Source: a virus
Length of the DNA stretch: 64,000 bases
Virus record (IMG/VR): IMGVR_UViG_3300035689_000004
Span: 28,547-92,546 of that record
Strand: one strand, 5' to 3'
The notes under the pieces are model-generated. The model was not told the origin of the DNA, did no database searches, and worked only from the letters and a program-made list of their open reading frames with translations. Below are positions 31,634 to 41,752 of the stretch, piece by piece (within the stretch, counting starts at the first letter, position 1; each line of letters opens with the position of its first letter). Both the position numbers and the translations under genes were made by a program.

Positions 31634-32746
31634 ATGCCTGGCATTCGCACCCTATACCCCCGTGGCAGTAAAGAAGACGGTTTAGGCGTATTCCTAGCCA
31701 AGATGGGCAGACACAAGCTTCTCACCCCTGCCCAAGAGATAGAGCTAGGGCGACAGGTGCAGGAGGGGCTATGGGCCGCGGCAACGGTCCTGGACGATCG
31801 CGATCGCCGTCAGCCACTACAGGAAGATTTCGAGCGCCAGCACCGTAGCGAGCACGGTGAATTACCAACTCAGGTGGAAATTGACGCTTACTTTGACGAG
31901 GCACGGCAGCGGTTGATTGATACCTACCGCCAGGGCCACCCGGAGGCGACAGAGGCGGAGATGCGCCGACACTTTGAACGGGTAGCCCGGCAGGGCAAGA
32001 AAGCTTGCGACCAGATGGTAATCCGCAACCTGCGCCTAGTAGTGAGTGTGGCCCACAAATATTCCAAGCACGGGCTAGAGCTAGGCGACTTGATCCAGGA
32101 GGGCGTTGTTGGCCTAGTGCGAGGGGTAGAAAAATTTGACCCGGCGAAGGGTTATAAATTTTCGACCTATGCCTACTGGTGGATTCGTCAGGCGATCACC
32201 CGGGCCATCAGCAACAAAGCCAAGTCGATCCGCCTACCGATCCATGTTGTGGACGTACTCAACAAGGTGCGCCGCTATGGCCATGTTTTTCGGGCTCAGC
32301 ACGGACGCTACCCAAGCGATCGCGAAGTGGCCGAGCATTTCTCCTCCCGCAATGGCGTTTCTGCCGATGAATGGCTACGACGCTTGCAACGGTTCAAGGC
32401 GATGAATATCGCGCCGACCAGCCTGGACCACGTGGTAGATAACGGCGATCGCGCTAAAAGCACAATCCACGACCTTGTAGGGGGTATTGATGATAGCTCT
32501 ATCAGTTTGTTTGGAGATCAGGTTATCGAGGAATTGGGCGCCGCTGTGGTGGGCTTGCCGACCAGGGAGCGGCAGGTGGTGGAACTAAAGTACGGGCTAC
32601 TCAGCGGTACGCCTAAATCCCTCAGCGAAGTGGCTAGGGAGATGGATGCACCCCTGGCGACGGTACGAACGATCCACGTCAGGGCATTACGGCGATTGTC
32701 TAGGGAGCGGCGGGGCTTGCGATCGCTGCTCGAAGGACTAGATTGA
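31634..32746 (+). CDS. Phage-encoded sigma-70 factor (RpoD-like)
   Basis: 370 aa from ATG 31634; an in-frame GTG at 31610 is less likely and neither has a strong ribosome-binding site. Region 1.2: [20 protein letters not shown]. Region 2 (about residues 128-195): [40 protein letters not shown] and [17 protein letters not shown], the -10-recognising part. Region 4 (about 325-355): [20 protein letters not shown]. All regions of a cyanobacterial group 1/2-type sigma are present, so it should direct host RNA polymerase to phage promoters. It lies between the two giant genes and overlaps the start region of the second. Confidence 0.9.
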   Translation: MPGIRTLYPRGSKEDGLGVFLAKMGRHKLLTPAQEIELGRQVQEGLWAAATVLDDRDRRQPLQEDFERQHRSEHGELPTQVEIDAYFDEARQRLIDTYRQGHPEATEAEMRRHFERVARQGKKACDQMVIRNLRLVVSVAHKYSKHGLELGDLIQEGVVGLVRGVEKFDPAKGYKFSTYAYWWIRQAITRAISNKAKSIRLPIHVVDVLNKVRRYGHVFRAQHGRYPSDREVAEHFSSRNGVSADEWLRRLQRFKAMNIAPTSLDHVVDNGDRAKSTIHDLVGGIDDSSISLFGDQVIEELGAAVVGLPTRERQVVELKYGLLSGTPKSLSEVAREMDAPLATVRTIHVRALRRLSRERRGLRSLLEGLD

Positions 32747-32761
32747 ACCCCGATACAATAG

Positions 32762-32776
32762 GGGGTAAATTACCCC
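32762..32776. other. Stem-loop just before giant gene start
   Basis: GGGGTAA-A-TTACCCC stem-loop 11 bases upstream of ATG 32788. It may control access to the start, which lacks a normal ribosome-binding site. Confidence 0.35.
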
Positions 32777-32787
32777 TCTCTTACCCC

Positions 32788-35700
32788 ATGGCCATCAATA
32801 CCCTGCGCCCGCTGCGCCCCCGGCGGGCTATTTTATTGCGCAAAGACGCCCAGTTTGACTTGTTTGGCGGACAGGCAGAAGTAAAGCCGACAGCGGCGGC
32901 CAAGCGCCGGGAGCGAATTGCAGCAGGCTGGGGGGCTAAACCTAAAACCCAGCTAGGGCTATTTGGGCAGGATGACGATGTACCTGCCACCAAAGGCAAG
33001 GTAAAACCTAAGGCGCCTAAGGCACCCGTCGCGCCCAAGGTGCCAGAGGTAAAAGCGCCAGAGGTAAAAGCACCTGCTACACCTAAGGCGCCGTCTATGG
33101 CAGCAAAGGGACCCAAGGAGGGCGACACTCGCATTAACCGGGCAGGCAATCAGGAAGTATTGCGGGCAGGACGATGGCGGCTAGCCAGCAACCCTAAGGT
33201 AGTGGCTAAGGATAAGGGTAGTGCCGCGATCGTCCCGGTGGTTCAGGAGATTAAGGAGGAGAAGCCGGTAGAGAAACCAGCGGCAGCACCGGCGAAGGTA
33301 GAAGAGGTTAAGCCTGAACCCGTTGAGGTGCAGCAAGAGGTGAAGCCCGCCGAGCCAACTCCCGCGATCGCCGAGGAGAAACCTAGTCAGCAAGGATTGC
33401 CCCGGGCAACCATCCACCATGAGCGGCTTAATCGTTTCAAAAATCTTGCCAATAACGCTAGTGCGCTTCCCCCGGGTTCTAATAAAGAATCCATGAGAGC
33501 CGCTTTCCGGAAACTTTCTGGGGCGGTAAAAGATGAAGACAAAGTAGTACAAAGATGGCTGCGCGACTGGGAGAAGGAAGGGCTATCGCCTGATGAGGCG
33601 ATGCAAAGAGCTTATCGGTATGGTCAAGGGTTAGATCCCGTTCAGTCAGCGGAAGCACCAGCAACACCCACCACGCCGGAGCAACCTGCCGCTGAGCCAA
33701 CCCCGGCGATCGCGGTTGATGCTGACTTTGCTTCCACCAAGCAACAGAAGCAGCGCATCAAGATTAACCAGGATGTAGAGGCTCTGCTTAGCCAGAAGCC
33801 GGACGGACCTTATACCAAGGATGAATTAATCCTGCTTGCCAAGTATTCTGGCAAGGGCGGCATCACTGAAGATGACGGCAGCCTAAGCGAGTACTACACC
33901 CGTCCTGACGTTGCCAAGCACCTGACCGATATTCTCTACCAGCATGGATTTAAGGGCGGTGCCGTCCTAGAACCTAGCTGCGGTAATGGCGTATTTTTGC
34001 ATCAGTTCAAAGACGATCCCAACGTGTTGCCGGTAGGGGTGGAGCTAAGTGAAACCAGCGGCAAGGCGGCGGCAGCCCTGAACCCACACGCCGAAGTGAC
34101 AGCCGGGGCATCCTTTGAACGGTTCTGCCTAGACAATCCAGACTTTAGCCCTGATGCTGTAATCGGCAATGTTCCCTTTGGCACCCGCACCGTAGGCGGC
34201 GACCTAGAGGCATTTCGCAAGGTAGGGAAAGGATGGAAGGACAATGGCGACTTTTTCGTTCATGAAAGCCTATCCAGGCTGAAGCCAAGCGGCATCATGG
34301 CATTGATCGTGCCCCATGGCATCACCACCGGCAGCACCCATCAACGCCTGCGGGAGGAGTTGATGAAGCAAGGGCGGGTGATTGGCGTTCATCGTCTCCC
34401 TAATACCGCCTTTGCCCATACCAACACCAAGACTATTACCGATGTGCTGGTAATTCAAAAACATCCTGACGTCATCCTTAACGCGATCGCTGACGGGCAG
34501 AGTGATGTTATCGCCAAAACCCGAGACGATGCCTTTATCCATGGCAAATACTTTGAGGCTCACCCCGAACATGTCCTAGGCGAATACCAGGAGACCAGTA
34601 ACCAGTTTGGCGGTAAGTCATTTACCATCAACGGCAAGATCGAAGACGCGCTTGCCAGCGCCCAAGGGTTTACGCCAGACGTGAGCTATGACGGGCTACA
34701 AACAGATGGGGCGGAGGAGCGATCGCCGCAAAAGGGCGACACCCGTTATATCAATGGCAGACTGTACCGGCTAGAGGGTAACCCAGCCCGTTGGCACCTT
34801 GTCGAGCAATCTGAACCGGTTGCCGAGGAAGTGGACGCCTCCGGCTATGGTGCTGAGTCGATGGCAGATGCAGAGGCGCAGCTATTGGATGCGGGGCGAC
34901 GGGTCCTAATCCACCCAGATAACTTACAGGCATACCGAAACCTTGCCCACCAACACCTACCCAAGGCGGAGGCGATGGCGTTTGATGCCGCGATCGCGGC
35001 GAGTAATGCAGCAGGTTCTAGCATCGACAGGGAAAAGCTTGCCCACGCCATGCTGCTAGCAGACCACATTGAAAGGCTGCAGAAGGGCGATGCGGACCCG
35101 ATGCAGGTAGAGAAAGCGCTTAACATGCTGCAGGGCTACAGAGAGGCGCACGGCAACCCCTCGACCGACAAAACATTGATTGGGCTGTCTAGCCAATTCC
35201 CTGCGCTGTTGCGGCTACAGGGATGTTTTGACGAGAACGACAAGATCAGTGATTACTTCACCGACCATGACAAAGTTACCGCCCAGGTAAAGCGAACCCA
35301 TAGTGAAGCGGGCGCCGCTATGGCAGAAGCCTATCGCGCCGCCGGGGGCGAAGCGGTTGACCTGGACATGATCCGAGCTCAGTTAGATACAACGATGACT
35401 GATGCGGACCTAGAGGCAACCCTGGTTGCTGATCCAACGGTTGGCTATATCAATGGCGCCTACATGCCGATGGATCGGCTGCTGACCGGCAATGGCTTCA
35501 ACCTTGTTGATGCCATGCTGATGGAGGCAGAAGGGTTGCCAGAGGGTGCCGCCGCCCGGCGCAAACTTGAGGAGCAGATCGGCATCATTCGCTCCAGGCT
35601 AGAGCCAAGGCAGATGGAGGACATTACTACTCCATTCTGGGCCGTTGGCAGCTGGATACCTGTAGACGCGATTAATGCCTTTTTGACAGACCGCGACTAT

Positions 35701-38700
35701 GGTTCTTACTCCCAAGGGCAACGCGAACCTGTCAAAATCTACCGCGGGGCTGATGGTAAATGGCGGGTATCAGGCTATGCCTACGGCGTAGTAGAAGATG
35801 TCATCACCTCAATGAACCGGGGCAGGATTTCCCATGGCAAAAATACCCAAGAGGCAAAGGAAGCCGTCCAGGCGTTAGAGAAAGACTTTGCCCAGTGGAT
35901 TGCTGGCTCTGACTATCGCGTTCAGGTAGAGGAAGCCTATAACCTTGCCTTTAACTCTGACCTGCCCGAGCAGTTTAGTGGTGACCCGCTTGACATTAGC
36001 CTGTTTGAGCAATACGACGCAGACGAGGCGACCGGCAAGCGCAAAAAACGCCTGCACGACTACCAAACATCGACGATCCGGCAAATGGCCGCCCAGGGGA
36101 GAGGCATCATTGCCCTAGGGGTTGGACTTGGCAAGACAGCGACCAGTATCGGGCTAGCCTTGCACCTAAAAGAATCTGGCAGAGCCAAAAAGCCTACCTT
36201 TGTTGTACCCAAATCCGTCCTATCGAACTGGGTGAGGGAGGTAGGCTTCTGGGCACCTCAGGCGAATGTAATGATCCTGGGCCAGACCCAACGCTACTGG
36301 GCAGACGACACGCCCATGTGGGAGGTGCCAGGCTTTAAGATCGACGTTGCCAAGGGCGTACCAAAGCGCGATAAGGACGGCAACTATATTCTGTACCGTC
36401 AGATCGGGGAGCGTGACGTTACGACAAAAGGTAAAGACGGCAAAACCATAACCAAAAAGGAAAAGGTTTATGCCGATCAACCTATTTTGATGAGCGAAAA
36501 GGAATACCTCAAGGCAGGTAACCTTGTCTTTTCAGATGACGATGCCGCAACAAAACGGCTCAAACTACGCCAGTTGTCTCAAAACAACTATGACATGGTG
36601 CTGATGACGGAGCCTACCTTCCAGGCGCTTAGCTTGCACCCTGACAAAGAAACTGAGTACCTAGAGGACATCACCCAAGACGCGATCGGTCACCTGTCAG
36701 ACTCCAGCAAAGACACCCATAAGATGCTCGAAAAGATCGAGAAACGGCGGGTTAGCTTGGCCGCCAGGACTGATGACAATATCGAAGAGACGATCACCTT
36801 TGAGGAGCTAGGCATTGACGCGCTATTCCATGACGAGGCGCACCACCTTAAAAACCTGTACGGATCAAAGCGCAACCAAAGCTTAGCGTTTATGAGTCAG
36901 GCAGAGTCCAACCGATCGCTAGACTTTTACTACAAAGCCCGGTACATCCGGGAGAAAAACAACAACCAGAATGTTTACTTGCTTACCGCTACCCCTACCA
37001 CCAACAACCCGCTAGAGGCGTTTAACATGCTGCAACATGTTTGCCCGGAGGAGCTTGAAAAACGAGGCATCCAAAATATTGATGACTTCCTCGGCATGTT
37101 TGGCGATATGCAATCAGTTGAGGCGCCTGGCGTTGATGGCGAGATCAAGGAGAAATACGGGCTAGTTGGGTTCAAGAACCTTAAAGACCTGCGCCACCTG
37201 TTTAACAAGTATTGCCGGATGCAATCGGCTAAAGACGTTGGGCTTCCTATCCCTGAAGAAGCCACCCAGCATCACTATGTCAGTATGAGCCCGGCGCAAA
37301 AAGAACTTTACAACGATCTAAGGCGCCGCGCCCGTAATGCCGGTTCTGACAAAGGACCTCAGGACCACCTATTCTCAGTCATCAGCGACATGGATAAGGC
37401 GGTGATTGACCTTGCCTACTACAACGAAAGCGGTAGCGGCAAGTCTCCCCAGGTAGACATTCCAGAGGGTGAAAAGCCGCCTAAGGTTCAAGCTTGTATT
37501 GAGCAGGTGATGAGTAGCCGCAATGCCAACCAGGGCAAGCAGATCGTATTCTGTGACTCCGTGCAAATGCACCAACGCATCAAGCAACAGTTGGTCGAAG
37601 CTGGTTATCCCGAAGACCAGATCGCGATCGTCAATGCGGATGTTGCTAAAAATAGCCCAGACCGTCAGAAAATCAGCAATGCTTACAACGAAGGACGGAT
37701 TACCCTTGTCATTGGCAACACCGCCACCATGGGGGAAGGGATGAACTTTCAAATTGGCACCACTGACATTCACCACCTCACTACCCCATGGACCCCTGCT
37801 GCAATTGAACAGCGTAACGGACGGGGTGTTCGTCAAGGTAACGTACTAGACAATGTGGGCTGCCATTACTACCACGCCAAGGGCAGCTTTGACCAATATC
37901 GGCAACAAACCCTTGAGCGCAAGCGCGGTTGGATTGATGACCTATGGAAAGGGTCTGAGGATACCGCCTCCAACCAAGATACCGGGCTTCTCAATGCTGA
38001 CGAGATGGACATCATGCTGGCAGACGACCCAGAGGCGGCCCGGGCGGCGGCAGAGGCAAATCAAGAGCTTGCCCTTGACCGCCATCGCAAGAAGATGACC
38101 ACCGCCGCCCTGCGTGATTTTGCCCAGTTGCAGAACATGAGGCTGGTTGTCTCCAAGATGACCCCGGAGGCGCGCTCTAGGGAGCGTGGACGAGCGCTAG
38201 AGGCGCGACTAAGGCAGGTGACAGAAGCACTATCCAGGAATGAATACTTCCCCCACAAGCACCTGCTAGACGGCACTACGCCCGCTTATATCGGCTCTGA
38301 TGGCACCGTCTTGCAGGAGGGCGATCATGTTCGTCAGGATGATGGCAGCATTTATCAGATCACCAAGATAGACAATGCCAAGAGCAAATTTATCACCCAG
38401 ATGGTCAGCGGTCCTGACTACAGTCCATCCCGGCTATCGGAGAAGGGTGAAACCTTTGACTTTAAGCACGTCAATAGCACCAAGTCTCGCTCAGCGATCG
38501 CGCCAACGTCCTTTAACGAAAGGGTCCACGCGGACCGGGTGATTGATAGCCTATCTGCCTATGGTGCCTTTGAAACGATCGCTAGCCTATCGCCGGACGC
38601 GATCAACGAAAACCGGGGGCGAATCATGGACAAGCTTAAGAACGACTTGCCCTCCGCCTCCATGCCCTACCTGGACCCGGAGACCGATAAGCTCGTTCTA

Positions 38701-40224
38701 AATGCTTCAGTTAGCGAGATGCCAGCCAACGCCCAGGTGTTGTGGCCCCATGACGGTGAATCGATAGAAATCATCGTCAAGAAAATGGCAGAAGGTACTG
38801 GGGCAGGAACTTGGAAATTTGAAAGCCTCCTGCAACGAATGACCGGACGCAGTTGGAGCGCTGATGGATTAGGCGATGAAATCAAAGCCAGGGTGGAGGA
38901 GTACAAGCAACAAAATGCTGTCATAAAAGAGCAAGGACCTAAAGCCGGTGATACCCGTGTCAACGAGGCGGGGCACCAGGAAGTATTGCGCGATGGTCGT
39001 TGGCGTCGGGTTGACGAAGCTGACACGCCAACGCCTCAGCCTAATGCCGCCTATGCTGAAGGGTTGACGACTGAGCAACGCCTAGCCCTAGCTGAGGCGA
39101 TCAAAGAGAAAGCGCCAGCTAACTGGAGGGGCGACCAGCCACGGGAGCGCCAATTATCCAACGCGGTGTTCCAGGCGCTCGGCAATGACGTGGGGCTCAC
39201 TGTTGACGTGATGGAGCGAATTAAGCGATCGCCCTCTGACGAAGAGTTCATGGCAGCCCTGACGGCTGTTGCTGAGCCGGAGACGGCAACGGCTGAGCCG
39301 GATGCACCTGCCGTTGAAAGCGAGCCCAAGCAAACCAGATCGCCACGACTGCCAGAATCAGAGCATCCTCCCCACCCCGATCCTTTAGGTGCCATCCGTG
39401 ATGCACTAGAGCGCATCCAGGCAGATGATGACGTTGACGGCGGCGTTAAGCGCAATGGGATGGGCTGGAATTATTTCACCCGTAAGCTTGGCAGCAGCCT
39501 TGCCTATGAGGTGATGAGCGGCAACGAGCTAACACCTAGGCAGTATTACAAGGCATGGGAACTATTGACCAAACGTCATCGCCCCCAAGCAGGCGAACAA
39601 GCTACCGCCGATCAGCTTTCTAGTACGCTAAAGGAAATGTTTGGATGGGATGGCATCGAGTATGACAGCGATGGCGTAGAGGTGGGTGCCACCGGCAAAA
39701 TGCGCTTGGTTGGCGATGAAATCCATATCACCCGACCCTATAACAAAGCTGACCTTAACAAATTTAGGCGCATCCCTGGCCGCCGCTGGGACGGACAAGC
39801 TAAGGCGAACGTGATTCCTGTCCAGCGGTTCAGAGAAGCCCTAGAGCAATTCCCTGAAGAGGAGATGGACATCGATCCAGCCATCTTTGATCATCCTGGC
39901 ATCCAGGCTGACCCCGATGACATCCCAGCGGGGACCATCCAGGTTAAAGATGGAGAATTTCACATAACTTTCCCCTACGATCAAGAACTTGTCGCCCGGG
40001 TGAAAGGCATTAAGCAGCAGGGACGACAACTAGGAAAATGGGACGGCGCCAAGAAAGTATGGCGGTTCCCGGGCAGCAGAGAAGTTGAAGATTTGCTAAC
40101 CCGCGAGTTTCCAAATTTCCAATTAAAGAAAGCTGCTAAACGCTATTCCTTGGCAGGTGTTATCTACGAGCTTAGACGCACAGCCAGTAACGCCATTAGC
40201 TTAGTCCGAGTCCATCACGCTTAG
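32788..40224 (+). CDS. Giant adenine methylase-helicase (DarB-like), 2478 aa
   Basis: From ATG 32788 (a TTG 15 codons earlier is rejected). Order: QFDLFGG and QLGLFGQ (about residues 22-60); GDTRINRAGNQEVLRAGRWR and AIVPVV; methyltransferase motif I EPSCGNGVF (about 394) and motif IV NVPFG (about 460), as in N6-adenine N12-class methylases; helicase Walker A GVGLGKT (about 1110), DEAH box HDEAHHLKN (about 1347), TATPTTNNP, QRNGRGVRQGN (about 1676); a second RW module (GDTRVNEAGHQEVLRDGRWR); and two C-terminal HARP-like repeats (ITRPYNKADLNKFRRIPGRR, ITFPYDQELVARVKGI). Phage P1 DarB has the same methylase-plus-helicase architecture and is an injected antirestriction protein. This is the likely role here (inferred). 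Confidence 0.8.
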   Translation: MAINTLRPLRPRRAILLRKDAQFDLFGGQAEVKPTAAAKRRERIAAGWGAKPKTQLGLFGQDDDVPATKGKVKPKAPKAPVAPKVPEVKAPEVKAPATPKAPSMAAKGPKEGDTRINRAGNQEVLRAGRWRLASNPKVVAKDKGSAAIVPVVQEIKEEKPVEKPAAAPAKVEEVKPEPVEVQQEVKPAEPTPAIAEEKPSQQGLPRATIHHERLNRFKNLANNASALPPGSNKESMRAAFRKLSGAVKDEDKVVQRWLRDWEKEGLSPDEAMQRAYRYGQGLDPVQSAEAPATPTTPEQPAAEPTPAIAVDADFASTKQQKQRIKINQDVEALLSQKPDGPYTKDELILLAKYSGKGGITEDDGSLSEYYTRPDVAKHLTDILYQHGFKGGAVLEPSCGNGVFLHQFKDDPNVLPVGVELSETSGKAAAALNPHAEVTAGASFERFCLDNPDFSPDAVIGNVPFGTRTVGGDLEAFRKVGKGWKDNGDFFVHESLSRLKPSGIMALIVPHGITTGSTHQRLREELMKQGRVIGVHRLPNTAFAHTNTKTITDVLVIQKHPDVILNAIADGQSDVIAKTRDDAFIHGKYFEAHPEHVLGEYQETSNQFGGKSFTINGKIEDALASAQGFTPDVSYDGLQTDGAEERSPQKGDTRYINGRLYRLEGNPARWHLVEQSEPVAEEVDASGYGAESMADAEAQLLDAGRRVLIHPDNLQAYRNLAHQHLPKAEAMAFDAAIAASNAAGSSIDREKLAHAMLLADHIERLQKGDADPMQVEKALNMLQGYREAHGNPSTDKTLIGLSSQFPALLRLQGCFDENDKISDYFTDHDKVTAQVKRTHSEAGAAMAEAYRAAGGEAVDLDMIRAQLDTTMTDADLEATLVADPTVGYINGAYMPMDRLLTGNGFNLVDAMLMEAEGLPEGAAARRKLEEQIGIIRSRLEPRQMEDITTPFWAVGSWIPVDAINAFLTDRDYGSYSQGQREPVKIYRGADGKWRVSGYAYGVVEDVITSMNRGRISHGKNTQEAKEAVQALEKDFAQWIAGSDYRVQVEEAYNLAFNSDLPEQFSGDPLDISLFEQYDADEATGKRKKRLHDYQTSTIRQMAAQGRGIIALGVGLGKTATSIGLALHLKESGRAKKPTFVVPKSVLSNWVREVGFWAPQANVMILGQTQRYWADDTPMWEVPGFKIDVAKGVPKRDKDGNYILYRQIGERDVTTKGKDGKTITKKEKVYADQPILMSEKEYLKAGNLVFSDDDAATKRLKLRQLSQNNYDMVLMTEPTFQALSLHPDKETEYLEDITQDAIGHLSDSSKDTHKMLEKIEKRRVSLAARTDDNIEETITFEELGIDALFHDEAHHLKNLYGSKRNQSLAFMSQAESNRSLDFYYKARYIREKNNNQNVYLLTATPTTNNPLEAFNMLQHVCPEELEKRGIQNIDDFLGMFGDMQSVEAPGVDGEIKEKYGLVGFKNLKDLRHLFNKYCRMQSAKDVGLPIPEEATQHHYVSMSPAQKELYNDLRRRARNAGSDKGPQDHLFSVISDMDKAVIDLAYYNESGSGKSPQVDIPEGEKPPKVQACIEQVMSSRNANQGKQIVFCDSVQMHQRIKQQLVEAGYPEDQIAIVNADVAKNSPDRQKISNAYNEGRITLVIGNTATMGEGMNFQIGTTDIHHLTTPWTPAAIEQRNGRGVRQGNVLDNVGCHYYHAKGSFDQYRQQTLERKRGWIDDLWKGSEDTASNQDTGLLNADEMDIMLADDPEAARAAAEANQELALDRHRKKMTTAALRDFAQLQNMRLVVSKMTPEARSRERGRALEARLRQVTEALSRNEYFPHKHLLDGTTPAYIGSDGTVLQEGDHVRQDDGSIYQITKIDNAKSKFITQMVSGPDYSPSRLSEKGETFDFKHVNSTKSRSAIAPTSFNERVHADRVIDSLSAYGAFETIASLSPDAINENRGRIMDKLKNDLPSASMPYLDPETDKLVLNASVSEMPANAQVLWPHDGESIEIIVKKMAEGTGAGTWKFESLLQRMTGRSWSADGLGDEIKARVEEYKQQNAVIKEQGPKAGDTRVNEAGHQEVLRDGRWRRVDEADTPTPQPNAAYAEGLTTEQRLALAEAIKEKAPANWRGDQPRERQLSNAVFQALGNDVGLTVDVMERIKRSPSDEEFMAALTAVAEPETATAEPDAPAVESEPKQTRSPRLPESEHPPHPDPLGAIRDALERIQADDDVDGGVKRNGMGWNYFTRKLGSSLAYEVMSGNELTPRQYYKAWELLTKRHRPQAGEQATADQLSSTLKEMFGWDGIEYDSDGVEVGATGKMRLVGDEIHITRPYNKADLNKFRRIPGRRWDGQAKANVIPVQRFREALEQFPEEEMDIDPAIFDHPGIQADPDDIPAGTIQVKDGEFHITFPYDQELVARVKGIKQQGRQLGKWDGAKKVWRFPGSREVEDLLTREFPNFQLKKAAKRYSLAGVIYELRRTASNAISLVRVHHA

Positions 40225-40232
40225 GTAAATCC

Positions 40233-40631
40233 ATGCTTTACGACTCCCAAGACATTCAGGCGACCAAGGCGGAACTGCTTGCCAAATACCAGACAGATGA
40301 TCGCTATATCGCCAAAGTCCTACCAGCGATCGCGGCTATGGTTGAGCGCCCCTGGGCATGGACTCATTTCGGTCCTTACTGGCCAGTCGTTCAATCGCTA
40401 ATCGTCAAGTATTACCCGCAAATGGCAACCCAGGCTAAAGAGTGGGGCGATCCACCTGACTATTTAGCGCACTATTCCCAGGGCGATGATATGTCAGACT
40501 GCATTGCAGCATTGATGTACCTCGAAAAGGATGACGACTATCTAAGCCCTGTCAATCAACCCCATAGCATTGAACTGCAAGACGGCAGGCGGGTTCTGTA
40601 CTCACCTACATCAGGAATTATTGAGCCATGA
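40233..40631 (+). CDS. Hypothetical protein
   Basis: 132 aa, MLYDSQDIQATKAELLAKYQ. Trp/Tyr-rich (RPWAWTHFGPYWPVVQSLIV) and acidic. Starts 8 bases after the giant gene and overlaps the next start (ATGA). No recognised motif; the C-terminal LYSPTSGIIEP may be exposed. Confidence 0.5.
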   Translation: MLYDSQDIQATKAELLAKYQTDDRYIAKVLPAIAAMVERPWAWTHFGPYWPVVQSLIVKYYPQMATQAKEWGDPPDYLAHYSQGDDMSDCIAALMYLEKDDDYLSPVNQPHSIELQDGRRVLYSPTSGIIEP

Positions 40632-41698
40632 AATTATTCAAAAAGCGCAGACCCGCGATCGCTAAGTTTGACCCCTACCAAACAGCACTCCAACAATCCA
40701 TGGAAAGTGATCGCCAGGAGGTGCTGGAGAAAACAGCGACAGGACCCATCTTTACCCTCATGGGTGTCCCCTATATCTTTGACCCAGCCCAAGGGGTGCT
40801 GTGTAAGGCGGGGCGACGACGGGCACCCTCCCCGGGCCAGCTAGGTTTATTTGGCGGCCACAATGAGGGCGATACTAAGGTAGAGGATGGTGTCACTTAC
40901 CGGCTCAATGCCAATAGCCGATGGGAACGGATGGACAAACCCAAAGCCAGCGGCAAAAGGAAGCCAAAGCCCGCGATCGTCCCGGTGGTAGAGGCGGAGA
41001 AGCTTATGCCTGAGGTAGTTGACGATGCGCCCAAGCCTACTAGGCTAGGCGATCGCATCCGAGCGATCGCCAATGACCTGCGTGACGAAAATGATGAGCA
41101 GAAAAAGATCGCGGCTCGCATCTTAGGCGCAGCGGCCCAGATGGCGCAGAACTACGACAACTTGGTGGGTGAAGTTGTGGATATGGTGGGCGAGGACTTG
41201 GGTGAGGACATCAGAAGCCTTAACCCAGACGCCACCCAGGCGGACGTAGAGATGGCAGCCAGAGACGGCGGCAACGAGCCATCCCCCACCCGACTGGCTG
41301 ACAAAATGAAGGCGATCGCTAATGACCTGCGCAACGAAACCAACGAGCAGGTTAAGGCAACCGCCCGCATCCTTGACGCTGCCGCCCAAATCGCTCAAAA
41401 CTACGACAACCTAGTCGATGAAGTGGCGGAGATGGTGGGCGAAGACCTTCGCAAGCCATTAGATTCTACTCTCACCAAATCCTTGCCCCCTAGCCCCGTC
41501 TTTACCTTAATGGGTGTGCCCTACATCTTTGACCCCCACCGCGCCGTCCTGCGCAAGGCTGGCACCAGTTGGGAGCAGTTTGTAGCTGACCTCAGCAAGG
41601 AAGCTGATGACGATCCATGCTGGGAGGGCTACGAGGCTGTAGGCATGAAAAAGAAACGCGGCAAGATGGTTCCGAATTGTGTTCCTGTAAGCCGCTAA
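40628..41698 (+). CDS. Tagged protein with duplicated helical repeat
   Basis: 356 aa. Residues 41-115 carry the full cassette: FTLMGVPYIFDPAQGVLCKA, PSPGQLGLFGGHNEGDTKVE, YRLNANSRWERM and AIVPVVEAEK. Then come two copies of a helical repeat (IRAIANDLRDENDEQKKIAA and MKAIANDLRNETNEQVKATA, each with AQNYDNLV). A second FTLMGVPYIFDP copy and a C-terminal VGMKKKRGKMVPNCVPV tail follow. The tail matches a C-terminal peptide that I recall as recurrent in cyanophage proteins. Position between the methylase-helicase and virion genes suggests a packaged or assembly protein; no enzymatic motif. Confidence 0.6.
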   Translation: MKLFKKRRPAIAKFDPYQTALQQSMESDRQEVLEKTATGPIFTLMGVPYIFDPAQGVLCKAGRRRAPSPGQLGLFGGHNEGDTKVEDGVTYRLNANSRWERMDKPKASGKRKPKPAIVPVVEAEKLMPEVVDDAPKPTRLGDRIRAIANDLRDENDEQKKIAARILGAAAQMAQNYDNLVGEVVDMVGEDLGEDIRSLNPDATQADVEMAARDGGNEPSPTRLADKMKAIANDLRNETNEQVKATARILDAAAQIAQNYDNLVDEVAEMVGEDLRKPLDSTLTKSLPPSPVFTLMGVPYIFDPHRAVLRKAGTSWEQFVADLSKEADDDPCWEGYEAVGMKKKRGKMVPNCVPVSR

Positions 41699-41706
41699 CC
41701 CACAGC

Positions 41707-41735
41707 AAAAAGCGCCCCGGTTGAATGGGGCGCTT
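41707..41735 (-). terminator. Intrinsic terminator, minus strand
   Basis: On the minus strand AAGCGCCCC pairs with GGGGCGCTT (loop of 8), followed by TTT. Closes the small gene at 41753. Confidence 0.75.
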
Positions 41736-41752
41736 CGGTAGGTAGGCAGAGG

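Noticed and set aside
25907-40224. Helicase and methylase genes side by side as a DISARM- or BREX-type defence system
   Set aside because: The methylase and helicase motifs of the second protein are in one chain, DISARM/BREX partner genes are absent, and the genes lie inside a virion cluster. A DarB-like role fits better.
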